Source of the DNA: Nocardia elegans NBRC 108235
GTDB lineage: Bacteria; Actinomycetota; Actinomycetes; Mycobacteriales; Mycobacteriaceae
Assembly: GCF_001612845.1 (NCBI RefSeq)
Contig: NZ_BDBF01000006.1
Coordinates: forward strand, 124,001-188,000
DNA length: 64,000 nucleotides
Direction of reading: 5' to 3'
A program made the translations under genes and the position numbers. The stretch's first letter is position 1, and each line of letters starts with the position of its first letter. The notes under the pieces were generated by a model. That model was not told where the DNA came from. It searched no databases and saw nothing but the letters and a program-made list of their open reading frames with translations. Shown here one piece after another: positions 16,222-23,698 of the stretch.

Positions 16222-16836
16222 ATGAGCGTCGATATATCGTGCCCCTCTTGCGGATACGACGATTGCGTGCAGAGCGTGCCTGCGATCCGGGCTTCCGGCA
16301 CCGCCACGGTGTACGGCACTGGTTACTACACCGGCGTTGGTGTCGGCTCGGGTGGCCTACTCCCGGTCGCCGGGTCGTCGACGTTCGAGCAGACGTCGTC
16401 CACGGAGCTCGCTTCTTCTCTCGCGGCGGAGCCCAGTTTCCGTGGTGCTGGCCGGCTGACCTTTTGGGCCCTGGTTCTCGCACTGCCCGCTGTGGCCGTC
16501 GCCGTGATTGCGGTCGGTGGTGTCGTTGCCGAACCTCCGCGCGACATGTCGATTCTGTCCCTGATCATTGTCAGCTCGGTAGTCGTGCTGTTTCTTGCGG
16601 CGCCCTCGTTGTGGATGTTGTGGTCCGCCTTTCAACGGATTCGGCGATCTGCTCGGATTCGTCGCGGAGCGCCGGCCGCGTATGCGGTATGGCGCGCCGG
16701 TGTCTACTGCCATCGGTGTGGTGTGTGTTTTTGGCCGTTCGCGCCCGCGGAGGGAATCCCCGTGCGACATCCGGTTTTTCCTGGCACCTTTCAGTGGATC
16801 GTCTGGAACGCAGGCGGTTACGTGAACGACGCCTGA
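16222..16836 (+). CDS. Zinc-ribbon membrane protein
   Basis: 204 residues. The N-terminus is a zinc-ribbon half (CPSCGYDDC) followed by a VPAI..SGT segment and a Gly/Ser-rich stretch. Two hydrophobic membrane spans lie near residues 90-115 (LTFWALVLALPAVAVAV) and 128-155. The C-terminal cytosolic part has a second cysteine pair, YCHRCGVCFWP, typical of a family widespread in Streptomyces and Nocardia with no known function. The ATG at 16222 fits the usual family start; GGAGG lies rather far (about 13 nt) upstream, and an in-frame extension to 16039 looks non-coding. Confidence 0.8.
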   Translation: MSVDISCPSCGYDDCVQSVPAIRASGTATVYGTGYYTGVGVGSGGLLPVAGSSTFEQTSSTELASSLAAEPSFRGAGRLTFWALVLALPAVAVAVIAVGGVVAEPPRDMSILSLIIVSSVVVLFLAAPSLWMLWSAFQRIRRSARIRRGAPAAYAVWRAGVYCHRCGVCFWPFAPAEGIPVRHPVFPGTFQWIVWNAGGYVNDA

Positions 16837-16856
16837 TGCTAAGCCACCCTTGACCG

Positions 16857-17420
16857 CTATGGGACGACCCCGCCATCATGCGGCGGCGGCGATGGCATGA
16901 CAGTCCCGATGTGCGGTCCGGCACTCGAACCGTGACTGTTCGGTCCTCGTTCTGATCGCGAGGGCGGCTGCGACTCCGCGGGTGATGGTTTGCTTCCCAG
17001 GTGTGGCGTCTGGTCAAGTGGTCCGGGCTCCGCGCGGCCGGCGGCGAGGAATTGACGCACGGCCTTGGTGCTGATTTCGAGTAGTTCGGCGATGTCGTTG
17101 GCATTGCATCCGTATTCGTCCATGCGTGTCACGGCTGCGGCCTGAGTCTCCTGGTGCACGGCGATGTCCGTGGCAGCGGTTTTGGTGATGTCGCGAATCT
17201 TGTCGCGCAGGGATTGGATGCGGCGGTCGCGGCGTCGTTCGATCGTCGCTATCGCCTGCCATGCAGACCAGTACTCGCGCACTGCGTCGGCGACGCCTTG
17301 TTCGCGTTGGCGTTCGGCGGCCCGTCGGCGCTCCAGCACATCACGCGAATGTTGCAGCCGCGCCGAAAGTTCACTACTGCCCTGTCCGCGCTGCGGCCCT
17401 GTGTTGCGGTCATCGTTCAT
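16857..17420 (-). CDS. Coiled-coil protein with HTH motif, function unknown
   Basis: 187 residues. Residues 15-95 are highly charged and alpha-helical (ERRRAAERQREQ, IERRRDRRIQSLRDK), consistent with a coiled coil. A helix-turn-helix-like stretch follows (CNANDIAELLEISTKAVRQFL), typical of DNA-binding proteins in actinobacterial mobile elements. The tail is Pro/Ser-rich and probably disordered. The ATG at 17420 has GGGAG 8 nt upstream, and it overlaps the stop of the upstream small gene as ATGA, which suggests translational coupling. Confidence 0.72.
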   Translation of the reverse strand: MNDDRNTGPQRGQGSSELSARLQHSRDVLERRRAAERQREQGVADAVREYWSAWQAIATIERRRDRRIQSLRDKIRDITKTAATDIAVHQETQAAAVTRMDEYGCNANDIAELLEISTKAVRQFLAAGRAEPGPLDQTPHLGSKPSPAESQPPSRSERGPNSHGSSAGPHIGTVMPSPPPHDGGVVP

Positions 17421-17680
17421 CGCGGGATCTCCCAACGGCTGAGGAGATCAGTCGTGCCTCGCAGTTTCAACGATACAACCACGGTCCGGCCTCGCCCCTG
17501 GAGTCGGAGTAGGCCGTGAGCGACGTGTCCGCCGCGGACAGCTAAAACTTCGAACCAACACCCACGCTCAGCATCAAACTGCTGCTCTGCTGCCTTCCAG
17601 ATGCGCCAGATCCCAGTATTCGGATGCATCCAATGCGCATGAACACCAAACATTTTCGGCATGCAGCGCGCTGGCCGCAC
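17417..17680 (-). CDS. Small protein coupled to the coiled-coil HTH gene
   Basis: Up to 87 residues (GTG at 17680; ATG alternatives 18 and 27 nt further in). Not recognised. The body reads like a folded beta-rich domain (WFEVLAVRGGHVAHGLL, then RTVVVSLKLRGTTDLL) with several tryptophans. The stop overlaps the next start (ATGA), the main reason to believe it. No clear ribosome-binding site is seen, and codon bias is only moderate. Confidence 0.42.
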   Translation of the reverse strand: MRPARCMPKMFGVHAHWMHPNTGIWRIWKAAEQQFDAERGCWFEVLAVRGGHVAHGLLRLQGRGRTVVVSLKLRGTTDLLSRWEIPR

Positions 17681-17793
17681 CCGCGTTCATCGCCTCTTCT
17701 GCCGGCATCGATATGGGCAGCGAATCGCGGCGTGCGAGCCAGCCGACGCTGGAGTACCGGTTCGCTTCCTTCATCCAACGATAGGAGTCCGTC

Positions 17794-18368
17794 GTGACCG
17801 AAAGCCAGCTCGACGTGTCGCTGATATCGCATCGGCGGTATCTCGGTGTCTGTCCGATCTCGAGCCTGCGTTCGAACAGATCGACTGGGCCGAAGACGAA
17901 ATCACCCGCGCGCAACGACGCCATCCGCGCCACCGCAACATCTTGTACCACTCGTTCGCGCTGTTGACACCTACCCATGACCGGATGCGCCAGGAATTCG
18001 TGTACCGCTCGCACTGCCGTGAACTGCTCGACCGCGTCGCCGCGAGCCTGTCCCCTGTTTCTGGGACCGCGGCCGAGGTTGCGCTCGCGATCATGCAGGC
18101 CAGCCAAAAGGCGCCGCTCAACACGGCCGCCTTCGGTCTCTACGTGCGCATGTGGATCCAGGCCGGATTCCCTCACCTGGAATCGGTGACCGGTTCGCAC
18201 GAGCATTACGAAGCGATCGCGAAGTCCCGCATCGACGATCTCGAAGCCGAGACCCGCACCCGGCTGTCCGTGACCGACCGTGCCGTGGGGTCTATCGACT
18301 GCCCGGGCCGACACCACGGCCAACCGGCCGACGACTGCGAATACGCCCGTCCCAGCCTGGCCGCCTGA
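17794..18368 (+). pseudogene. Conserved actinobacterial hypothetical gene, probably frameshifted near its start
   Basis: The body, DLEPAFEQIDWAEDEITRAQ... to ...EYARPSLAA, is an alpha-helical protein that looks intact and coding-like (about 190 residues). The only good start, GTG at 17794 with AGGAG 6 nt upstream, is in a different frame and begins VTESQLDVSLISHRRYL before hitting a stop near 17967. Joining the two frames around 17830-17860 gives one continuous protein. In the body frame no start with a ribosome-binding site exists. Either a one-base indel inactivated the gene or the sequence has an error. The conserved C-terminal HHGQPADDCEYARP suggests a defined family, but the function is unknown. 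Confidence 0.65.
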
Positions 18369-18480
18369 ACGAACAGCCCCCCGCGTCAAGGCATCTCTTC
18401 ATGACGCAGCGGCTCGGCCCTCGGCTCCTTTCGAATGCTCGCCGTTGTTCTTGTTTTGCCCTGTTCTTGTCCGTCTCCGT

Positions 18481-18516
18481 GCGCCGGTCGACTCCCTTGT
18501 CGGCCGGCGCTCTTTT
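18481..18516 (+). terminator. Rho-independent terminator
   Basis: Twelve-base arms GCGCCGGTCGAC and GTCGGCCGGCGC (one G-T pair) around a TCCCTT loop, followed directly by TCTTTTCTGTT. This is the clearest intrinsic terminator in the window. It ends transcription from 18368 and sits only about 25 nt before the next start, so it could also act as an attenuator. Confidence 0.75.
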
Positions 18517-18540
18517 CTGTTGTGGAGGGTGTGTGCGTTC

Positions 18541-19272
18541 ATGACCGATCCGATCCTTGGCCCGCCGTGCGCGGTCTGTGACGGCGCGCCATCCGAAACG
18601 GAGCTGTGCATCGCGAATGTCGCTGTGTGCGAGTCGTGTTGGCAGCAACTGCCCCGCTGCGACTACTGCCGGACCCCGTCACTGCGTTTGACTCGCACCG
18701 CTGAGGAATCCGAGTTGTGTGCTCACTGCTTGTCCGGGTGGGCGGGGTGTCTGTCGTGCCGGCGGTTGACCGGCCCGCACTTGCGCACCGACACCGATGA
18801 CCCGGTGTGCGCGCGGTGCGCGGGCGCGTTGTTCGCCGCGTGCTTCAGCTGCGGGCGGTTCAGTGCCGACAGCCGCTACATCTCCGGCGGGCACCGCGCC
18901 TGCCCCCGCTGCGCCAGCCGCTTCCACGCCTGCCCGGAATGCGGCACCCTCGTCCAACCCGGACACGGATGCGAGGGCTGCGCCCAGCGGGGGAAGGTGT
19001 GGAACTACACCTACCGCCCCGACCCCCGCTTCCACGGCACCGGCCCCCTCTACCTCGGGCTGGAACTGGAAATCATCGTTCCGGAACACCGTTTCGACAC
19101 CTGCGCCGGTCTCGCCACCGACCAGCTCGGCGGCCTCGGGTACCTGAAACGCGATTCGTCCATCAGGCCGTCCGGGTTCGAACTCGTGTCGCATGAAAGC
19201 GCTCAGGGGAGAGAGCTTTTCACCATTTCCTGTATTCGCTGGCGCGAAAGTGTCGGCGTTCGAGGGGGTTTC
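18541..19272 (+). pseudogene. Truncated zinc-ribbon / amidoligase-like gene
   Basis: Residues 1-160 contain at least seven CxxC pairs (CAVCDG, CDYCRT, CAHCLS, CARCAG, CSCGRF-type, CPRCAS, CPECGT), a treble zinc-ribbon array. The following segment YLGLELEIIVP and YLKRDSSI..GFELVSHE matches the beginning of an amidoligase-like (ATP-grasp-independent, PF12224 type) domain. Immediately after the conserved GFELV motif the similarity stops and the frame runs through unrelated residues, without any stop codon, into the next regulator gene. About 150-200 residues of the usual C-terminal domain are absent. GGAGG lies 11 nt before the ATG. Most likely the 3' part was deleted; an expressed fusion with the next protein cannot be excluded. 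Confidence 0.7.
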
Positions 19273-20157
19273 ATGACCACCACTCCCGGTTCACCCTATG
19301 CTCTACAGCCACCCGAGGTCGCCCGTTTGGCTGGTGATGTGCCGGTCCGCATTCCAACGCTCGGGTCCTGGCTACGGGTGATGCGCGAACACCGCGACCT
19401 GACCCGTGAGCAGGCCGGCCAGTACACACACGTCAGTGCCGCCTATCTGAAGTCGGTCGAGACCGGCGCCGCGACTCCGCGCCGCCACACCCTCGACAAG
19501 ATCATCACCGGCTACGAACTGACACCGATCCAAAGCCGCCATACCATCGACCTGTGGGAACCCGCAGCCGTCCTGGCTCCACTGGACGAGCTGCGTGAGC
19601 GTATAGCGACTCCTGGTCGCCGGGCCGAGTTGGCGACGTGGGAGGCCCGGTCGATTACCTGCGGCTTCTGCGATCCTCTGTGGAACGTCGTAGCAGCCAA
19701 CCGCCTGTTCCGCAGCATGTTTCCCGGCCTGGACCAAGCCGAGAACAACCTCGCCATCTGGCGCTTTTCGTCGCCCGGCGAACCCTCCCACCCGGGTACC
19801 GCTGCCGGTGGCGGTGGCGGTGGCGGTGGCGGTGGCGGTGGCGGTGAGGAGGATGCGCAGTTTTTTGTCGCGACGCTGCGCGCGGCGCTGGGCCGCTTCC
19901 GCCACGCGCCGGAGGGAGCCCGACTCCTTCAACGACTCGCCGCTAGTACGCACTTCGCCGCGCTGTGGCGTAGCGGTGTCGAAGTCGCCTACGACGGCGG
20001 TCCTTCTCCGCGCCGCTCGGGCGACCACAATGCGCCGGTCACCGTGCAAGTCGCCGAACTAATCGAAGAACCCGGAGTTCGGCTGTTCTTGGCGTATCGA
20101 TCGCACACTGCTGGGCGTAGGGGCCCGGACGGCGTTGGGGCACAGCCTGTTTCATAG
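19273..20157 (+). CDS. XRE-family regulator with MmyB-like ligand-binding domain
   Basis: 294 residues. An N-terminal XRE helix-turn-helix (LGSWLRVMREHRDLTREQAG...SAAYLKSVETGAATP) is followed by an MmyB-type ligand-binding domain (NRLFRSMFPGLDQAENNLAIW... ATLRAALGRF... FAALWRSGVEV). Proteins of this type bind small molecules and control nearby biosynthetic or stress genes. GAGGGGG lies 5 nt upstream of the ATG, so it has its own start even though it is in frame with the truncated gene before it. An uninterrupted run of 13 glycines splits the ligand domain, which is unusual. Two paralogues follow at 20565 and 21930. Confidence 0.85.
   Translation: MTTTPGSPYALQPPEVARLAGDVPVRIPTLGSWLRVMREHRDLTREQAGQYTHVSAAYLKSVETGAATPRRHTLDKIITGYELTPIQSRHTIDLWEPAAVLAPLDELRERIATPGRRAELATWEARSITCGFCDPLWNVVAANRLFRSMFPGLDQAENNLAIWRFSSPGEPSHPGTAAGGGGGGGGGGGGGEEDAQFFVATLRAALGRFRHAPEGARLLQRLAASTHFAALWRSGVEVAYDGGPSPRRSGDHNAPVTVQVAELIEEPGVRLFLAYRSHTAGRRGPDGVGAQPVS
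19807..19845 (+). repeat. GGTGGC microsatellite encoding polyglycine
   Basis: Six and a half tandem copies of GGTGGC encode 13 consecutive glycines inside the regulator's ligand-binding domain. The run is flanked by GTAA and EEDA. Hexamer steps would change length without changing frame, so copy number could vary between strains. Confidence 0.95.
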
Positions 20158-20423
20158 CGTGAAGGCGGTGCTGGTGTGTCGACCGATGAGCACCCAGACA
20201 CCAAGGGTTTCGAGGATGCCGCGGATGTAGTGGCGGTTCCGCATGAACGTACCTACCCGGTCTCGGTCGGCGCGCGCGCTGCACAAGTCCGAAGCGTGGT
20301 ATCTGCGGCAGCTGAAAGCCGGCACGCTGCCGGGACATCGGGCCGGGCGAACATGGGCTCTCACCGCCACCGACATCGCCGCCGCCATCGAACACACCGC
20401 CACCGACGCCACGCCGTCACAGC

Positions 20424-20475
20424 GGTCCACCTTGTCGCCGCCGCCGCTGCCGCGGCGGCGGCGACAAGGTGGACC
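20424..20475. terminator. Very long perfect hairpin (24-bp arms)
   Basis: The 24-base arms at 20424-20447 and 20452-20475 pair without mismatch around a TGCC loop. It is the first of three adjacent hairpins between the rightward HTH_17 gene and the leftward regulator, so a two-way terminator is the likely role. There is no T-run after it. Confidence 0.65.
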
Positions 20476-20498
20476 CCGTGACGGTATGGCGTCACGGG
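20475..20498. terminator. Second tandem hairpin
   Basis: Arms CCCGTGACG (20475-20483) and CGTCACGGG (20490-20498) pair perfectly across 6 nt. It shares one base with the hairpin to its left. Confidence 0.55.
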
Positions 20499-20502
20499 AC
20501 GG

Positions 20503-20555
20503 CGTGGCCCGGAGGGAAGACCACCAGGCATCCACCTGTTCCCTCCCGGGCCACG
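20503..20555. terminator. Third tandem hairpin
   Basis: Arms CGTGGCCCGGAGGGAA (20503-20518) and TTCCCTCCCGGGCCACG (20539-20555) pair with a single bulged base around a 20-nt loop. It ends 10 nt before the stop codon of the leftward regulator. Confidence 0.55.
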
Positions 20556-20564
20556 TTCATGCAC

Positions 20565-21299
20565 TCACCCGCGCCAACTCTGGCGCTGCGGGGTGAGCTG
20601 CCCCTGCCACCACCCCACCCGAGGTGGAAACCGCAGCTCGGACGCGGTGAACGAGTAGTCGAGCGTGTCTCCTGTGCCGGGGTTGGTCATGCGTGTGCCG
20701 TAGATGTATTCGGCGGTGGCGGGGCGGGTGGTCCACAACGTCTCCCATTCCGGAACCCGACTGCAGACCTCGAGCAGCCGCTCCCGCTCACTGTCTGGCA
20801 TCACACACTCGATCAGTGGCGCGGCACCCCAGATCAGGCCGTGGGCAATCGTGCGCCAGTCCTGCCCGAGCAGTTGCCTCGTCCACGGGTCGGCGACCAG
20901 CCATTCGTAGATACTCACACCGGCGCGCAGATGCATCAGGGACTCACACGCGCGGTTGGCGGCCACGATGCGGCCCATGACGGTGTTGAGGATGAACACC
21001 GGCACCGTGATCGCCTCGATAGCGCGAAGCTCCAGATCACAGGGCGCACTGTCGTCGGACCGCAGCCGCCCCTCCCGCGCCGACAGAAGCAAGCGAACGT
21101 TGTTCTCCTGAACTTCCAATGCTGCCAACACTTTTCGAATGTTCTCATCGACCAGCGGACGCTTCTCGAGCTCGATCTTCTTGATCGTGTCCGCCGCCAG
21201 CCCGACCCGCTGGCCCAGCTGGAACCGGTCCAAACCCAGTTGCTTCCTGCGCTTTTCGATGAACGCGCCGAGGTTCCTGAACCTCGCCGGTATTGTCAT
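20565..21299 (-). CDS. XRE-family regulator with C-terminal sensor-like domain
   Basis: 244 residues starting MTIPARFRNLGAFIEKRRKQ. The N-terminal XRE HTH is clear (QLGQRVGLAADTIKKIELEKR). The rest resembles an MmyB/PAS-like ligand domain (PVFILNTVMGRIVAANRACESLM) and ends in a beta-rich tail. GGGGAGG lies 6 nt before the ATG; a longer reading to 21425 begins with cysteine-rich, non-conserved residues. It is transcribed towards the hairpin array and divergently from the gene at 21557, sharing a 257-bp control region. It probably controls one of its neighbours; this is inferred from arrangement only. Confidence 0.78.
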   Translation of the reverse strand: MTIPARFRNLGAFIEKRRKQLGLDRFQLGQRVGLAADTIKKIELEKRPLVDENIRKVLAALEVQENNVRLLLSAREGRLRSDDSAPCDLELRAIEAITVPVFILNTVMGRIVAANRACESLMHLRAGVSIYEWLVADPWTRQLLGQDWRTIAHGLIWGAAPLIECVMPDSERERLLEVCSRVPEWETLWTTRPATAEYIYGTRMTNPGTGDTLDYSFTASELRFPPRVGWWQGQLTPQRQSWRG

Positions 21300-21556
21300 G
21301 GCTTCCTCCCCACCGATCGTGTGCCGCCACCGGGCACAAGTTGTCCCCGCTGCAACCGTTGACCCCCCGCACTGTGCACACAATGCTAGAGCGAGATCGC
21401 AAGCGCATACAGGCCGCAACCACACAATTCGGTGTGACTCCGGTCATGAATACACAGGGGTATATGCGTTTCGGCTGCCACACCGTCGAAGCACACCGTC
21501 GTGCAACGAATTTCGTTCGAAAGCGCCTACGGCGTAATGCGGGAGGGAATTGCATC
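21300..21556. promoter_or_regulatory. Divergent promoter region between two island genes
   Basis: This 257-bp gap separates the leftward XRE regulator from the rightward gene at 21557. It contains the perfect palindrome AACGAA-T-TTCGTT at 21505-21517, 40 bp before the rightward start. A binding site for the divergent regulator is plausible but unproven. Confidence 0.4.
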
Positions 21557-21829
21557 ATGAGTCCAGAGCGCCGGGAGTTGTTCTCATCCGACCTCGACCG
21601 CGGCTACCGAGTCGCGTCGCAGGTCAGCGACGCCGCGAACCTCATCCAAACCTACGCCGACACCGCCGACGACCTCGAATTGGCGGCATTCGTCCGGCAA
21701 TTCGCCATGCAGCTGCGCACCGAATGCATGCTCCGCGACCGCGCCCAATTACTCACCGCCAAGAAACCACCCATGTCATGGACCGAATTCAGCGCTCGCC
21801 ATCGCACCGACACCAACGAGCGGCATTGA
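21557..21829 (+). CDS. Small helical protein of unknown function
   Basis: 90 residues beginning MSPERRELFSSDLDRGYRVA, helical and charged, with no recognised domain and no membrane span. GGAGG lies about 10 nt before the ATG; an in-frame extension back to 21293 overlaps the divergent promoter and is rejected. It is followed by the second MmyB-like regulator gene in the same direction, so it may belong to that unit. Confidence 0.6.
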   Translation: MSPERRELFSSDLDRGYRVASQVSDAANLIQTYADTADDLELAAFVRQFAMQLRTECMLRDRAQLLTAKKPPMSWTEFSARHRTDTNERH

Positions 21830-21929
21830 AACACCAGTGATCGGTCACGGTCCAATGCGCGCGAACTCTATGACTATTCATATTTCAGATCCGGTCGAGA
21901 CGGTGTCGGGGAGAGATGGAGACAGGCGG

Positions 21930-22757
21930 GTGAACCGAATACGCGGCCACAAAGACGGCAGGCACCCACCTCGACGCACCCGACGCGCCCGCGCCGCCGC
22001 ACGGGTGGAGATACCGAACCTGCACATCTGGTTGGATCAGCTACGCAACGAGCGGGGCTGGTCACGCGAGATCGCCGCCGCTCGCGCCCGAATCAGCACG
22101 GCCTATCTTTTCAAAATCGAGCACGGCCGGTCCGTTCCCACCGTCGACACCCTGGCCAAGATCGTGCGCGGCTACGACCTCGATCCCGCCCAACGCCGCC
22201 ACACCTACGACTTGTGGAACCCGCCCCAGCGGCTTCCGGCTGACGACGAACTACGGCACCAGATCGCAACATCCGAAGTCAACGCCCACCTCGCACATCT
22301 AGATGCCGCGCACATCATCTGCGCCTACACCACTCCCCTGTCGACCGTGCTCACCGCCAGCGACCGGCTGTATGCCGCGCTGCCCGGCCTCCGTCAGGCC
22401 GGCAACAACATCGCGCTGTGGTTCTTCCAGCCGACCGCGCGTGGGCTGCTCGTCGACTGGGATGACGAAGCACCGCACGTCGTCGCCGCGCTGCGTGCGG
22501 CCATCGGCCCCTACCGCCGCAGCCACCACGCTCGCGCCCTGCTGCACACCTTGGCCGCCAACCCGCACTTCGCCGAACTCTGGACCAGACATCCCACCAC
22601 CGTCAGCTATGGCCGCCCGTCCGGCAAGCCGGTCCTACTGCGGCACACCGGTTCTCCCAATCCGGCCGCTATCTCATTGCAGATCAGCGAATTCCACAGC
22701 CCACACGCCATCCTCGTCGCTTACGCCATCAGCAACGCCAGCGCGGAATGCAGATAA
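21930..22757 (+). CDS. XRE-family regulator with MmyB-like ligand-binding domain
   Basis: About 275 residues from GTG 21930, which has GGAG/AGGCGG upstream; earlier in-frame ATGs at 21855 and 21870 lack a site. HTH: NLHIWLDQLRNERGWSREIAAAR...STAYLFKIEHGRSVP. Ligand domain: DRLYAALPGLRQAGNNIALWFF, VVAALRAAIGPYRR, FAELWTRHPTT, closely parallel to the protein at 19273 but without the glycine run. The C-terminal strand SLQISEFHSPHAILVAYAI completes the MmyB fold. It lies 35 nt before a KAS III-like gene, the same pairing as mmyB with a KAS III gene in the methylenomycin cluster, so it may control that gene. Confidence 0.85.
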   Translation: MNRIRGHKDGRHPPRRTRRARAAARVEIPNLHIWLDQLRNERGWSREIAAARARISTAYLFKIEHGRSVPTVDTLAKIVRGYDLDPAQRRHTYDLWNPPQRLPADDELRHQIATSEVNAHLAHLDAAHIICAYTTPLSTVLTASDRLYAALPGLRQAGNNIALWFFQPTARGLLVDWDDEAPHVVAALRAAIGPYRRSHHARALLHTLAANPHFAELWTRHPTTVSYGRPSGKPVLLRHTGSPNPAAISLQISEFHSPHAILVAYAISNASAECR

Positions 22758-22792
22758 CGTCAGTGTCCCAACACGTTTCAAGGCAGAACACC

Positions 22793-23698
22793 ATGCGCGT
22801 TTTCATGACCGGAATAGCTCACACCACCGGCGACCCGCGGCCCATCACAGACATAGAACCCATTGCCGCCGAGCCAAGACTGGTCGATGCCCTACATGAG
22901 GTCGGACTCGCCACCTACAGGCGCGCTCGCGACTCGCCCGTCGACATGGCCGCCGCCTGCATCGCGGAAACCCTCGACCAATCGCGGATACCGGCGTCTG
23001 GGATCGACATCCTCATGCTCGCCTCCTCCACCATCGGGTTCGGACAGATCGAAAACACCGAACTGCTGCAACTGAGTGAGCGTTTCGGACTCAGCCACGC
23101 CACACCGATCGGGATCTCGGCCGCCGAATGCGCCAACTTCGGCACCGCCTTACACCTGGCCCGGACCCTCGTCGCCTCCGGCGAGGCCCGCACCGTCCTG
23201 CTGGTCACCGCCGACGCCTGCACCGCACCCGAACAGCGCCTGCTCCGCCAAGTCAACTCCGTCATCAGCGACGGCGCCGCCTCCTGCCTCGTCACCACCG
23301 AACCCGCCCGCATCGAAATCCTTACCACCGCCACCGCCACCGACCAACTCATCCGCGCCGCCACCAACCCCGACACCATCGCCGCCCTCACCCGCCGCAC
23401 CCTGCTCGGCCTTGTGGACGAGGTGCTGTCGCGTGCGGACATCGACCGCACCCAGATCCGGCAGGTGATCACCAACAACATCAACACCGAAGCACTACGG
23501 TTCATGACCCTGTCAGCCGGACTCGACCACAACCTCTGCTATGTCGACAACGTCGCCGACTTCGCCCACGTGCACTCCGCCGACAATCTACTGAACCTGC
23601 AGAGCTATCTCGAAGACGGCGCCGCGCCCGACCAGATCGTCCTCACCATCAGCCACGCCTTCGGCACGTGGGCACTCGCACTACTCAGCATCCGCTAA
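22793..23698 (+). CDS. KAS III-like acyltransferase / condensing enzyme
   Basis: 301 residues with the thiolase fold of 3-oxoacyl-ACP synthase III. The active-site cysteine is in SAAECANFGTAL. The usual HQAN position reads NNIN, and the GNTS position reads AHVHSADNLLNL, so the His and Asn of the classical Cys-His-Asn triad appear exchanged or replaced. This matches a divergent actinobacterial group with GHxFxxDxxIN-type C-termini rather than housekeeping FabH. Some relatives make esters or amides instead of C-C bonds. No ACP, ketoreductase or malonyl-transferase is nearby. The ATG at 22793 with AAGG 9 nt upstream is preferred to an ATG at 22748 that overlaps the regulator. Substrate unknown. 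Confidence 0.8.
   Translation: MRVFMTGIAHTTGDPRPITDIEPIAAEPRLVDALHEVGLATYRRARDSPVDMAAACIAETLDQSRIPASGIDILMLASSTIGFGQIENTELLQLSERFGLSHATPIGISAAECANFGTALHLARTLVASGEARTVLLVTADACTAPEQRLLRQVNSVISDGAASCLVTTEPARIEILTTATATDQLIRAATNPDTIAALTRRTLLGLVDEVLSRADIDRTQIRQVITNNINTEALRFMTLSAGLDHNLCYVDNVADFAHVHSADNLLNLQSYLEDGAAPDQIVLTISHAFGTWALALLSIR

Larger units (their letters stand above)
20176..20596 (+). pseudogene. HTH_17 DNA-binding gene, frameshifted at a (GC)5 tract
   Basis: The frame starting at GTG 20176 (AAGG about 9 nt upstream) begins with 30 residues that end ERTYPVSVG. The next frame, entered near 20275, continues with ARALHKSEAWYLRQLKAG and GRTWALTATDIAAAIE, a typical excisionase/HTH_17 winged-helix. 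The two meet at a run of five GC dinucleotides (20270-20279), so loss of one GC unit explains the break. Neither frame alone gives a full domain with a good start. After the HTH the open frame runs into the hairpin array, so the true C-terminus is uncertain. If the (GC)n tract varies, expression could switch on and off. Confidence 0.6.

Noticed and set aside
17574..18389. Leftward ORF of 271 codons over the frameshifted conserved gene
   Set aside because: Antisense pattern; the rightward frame shows helical, coding-like sequence.
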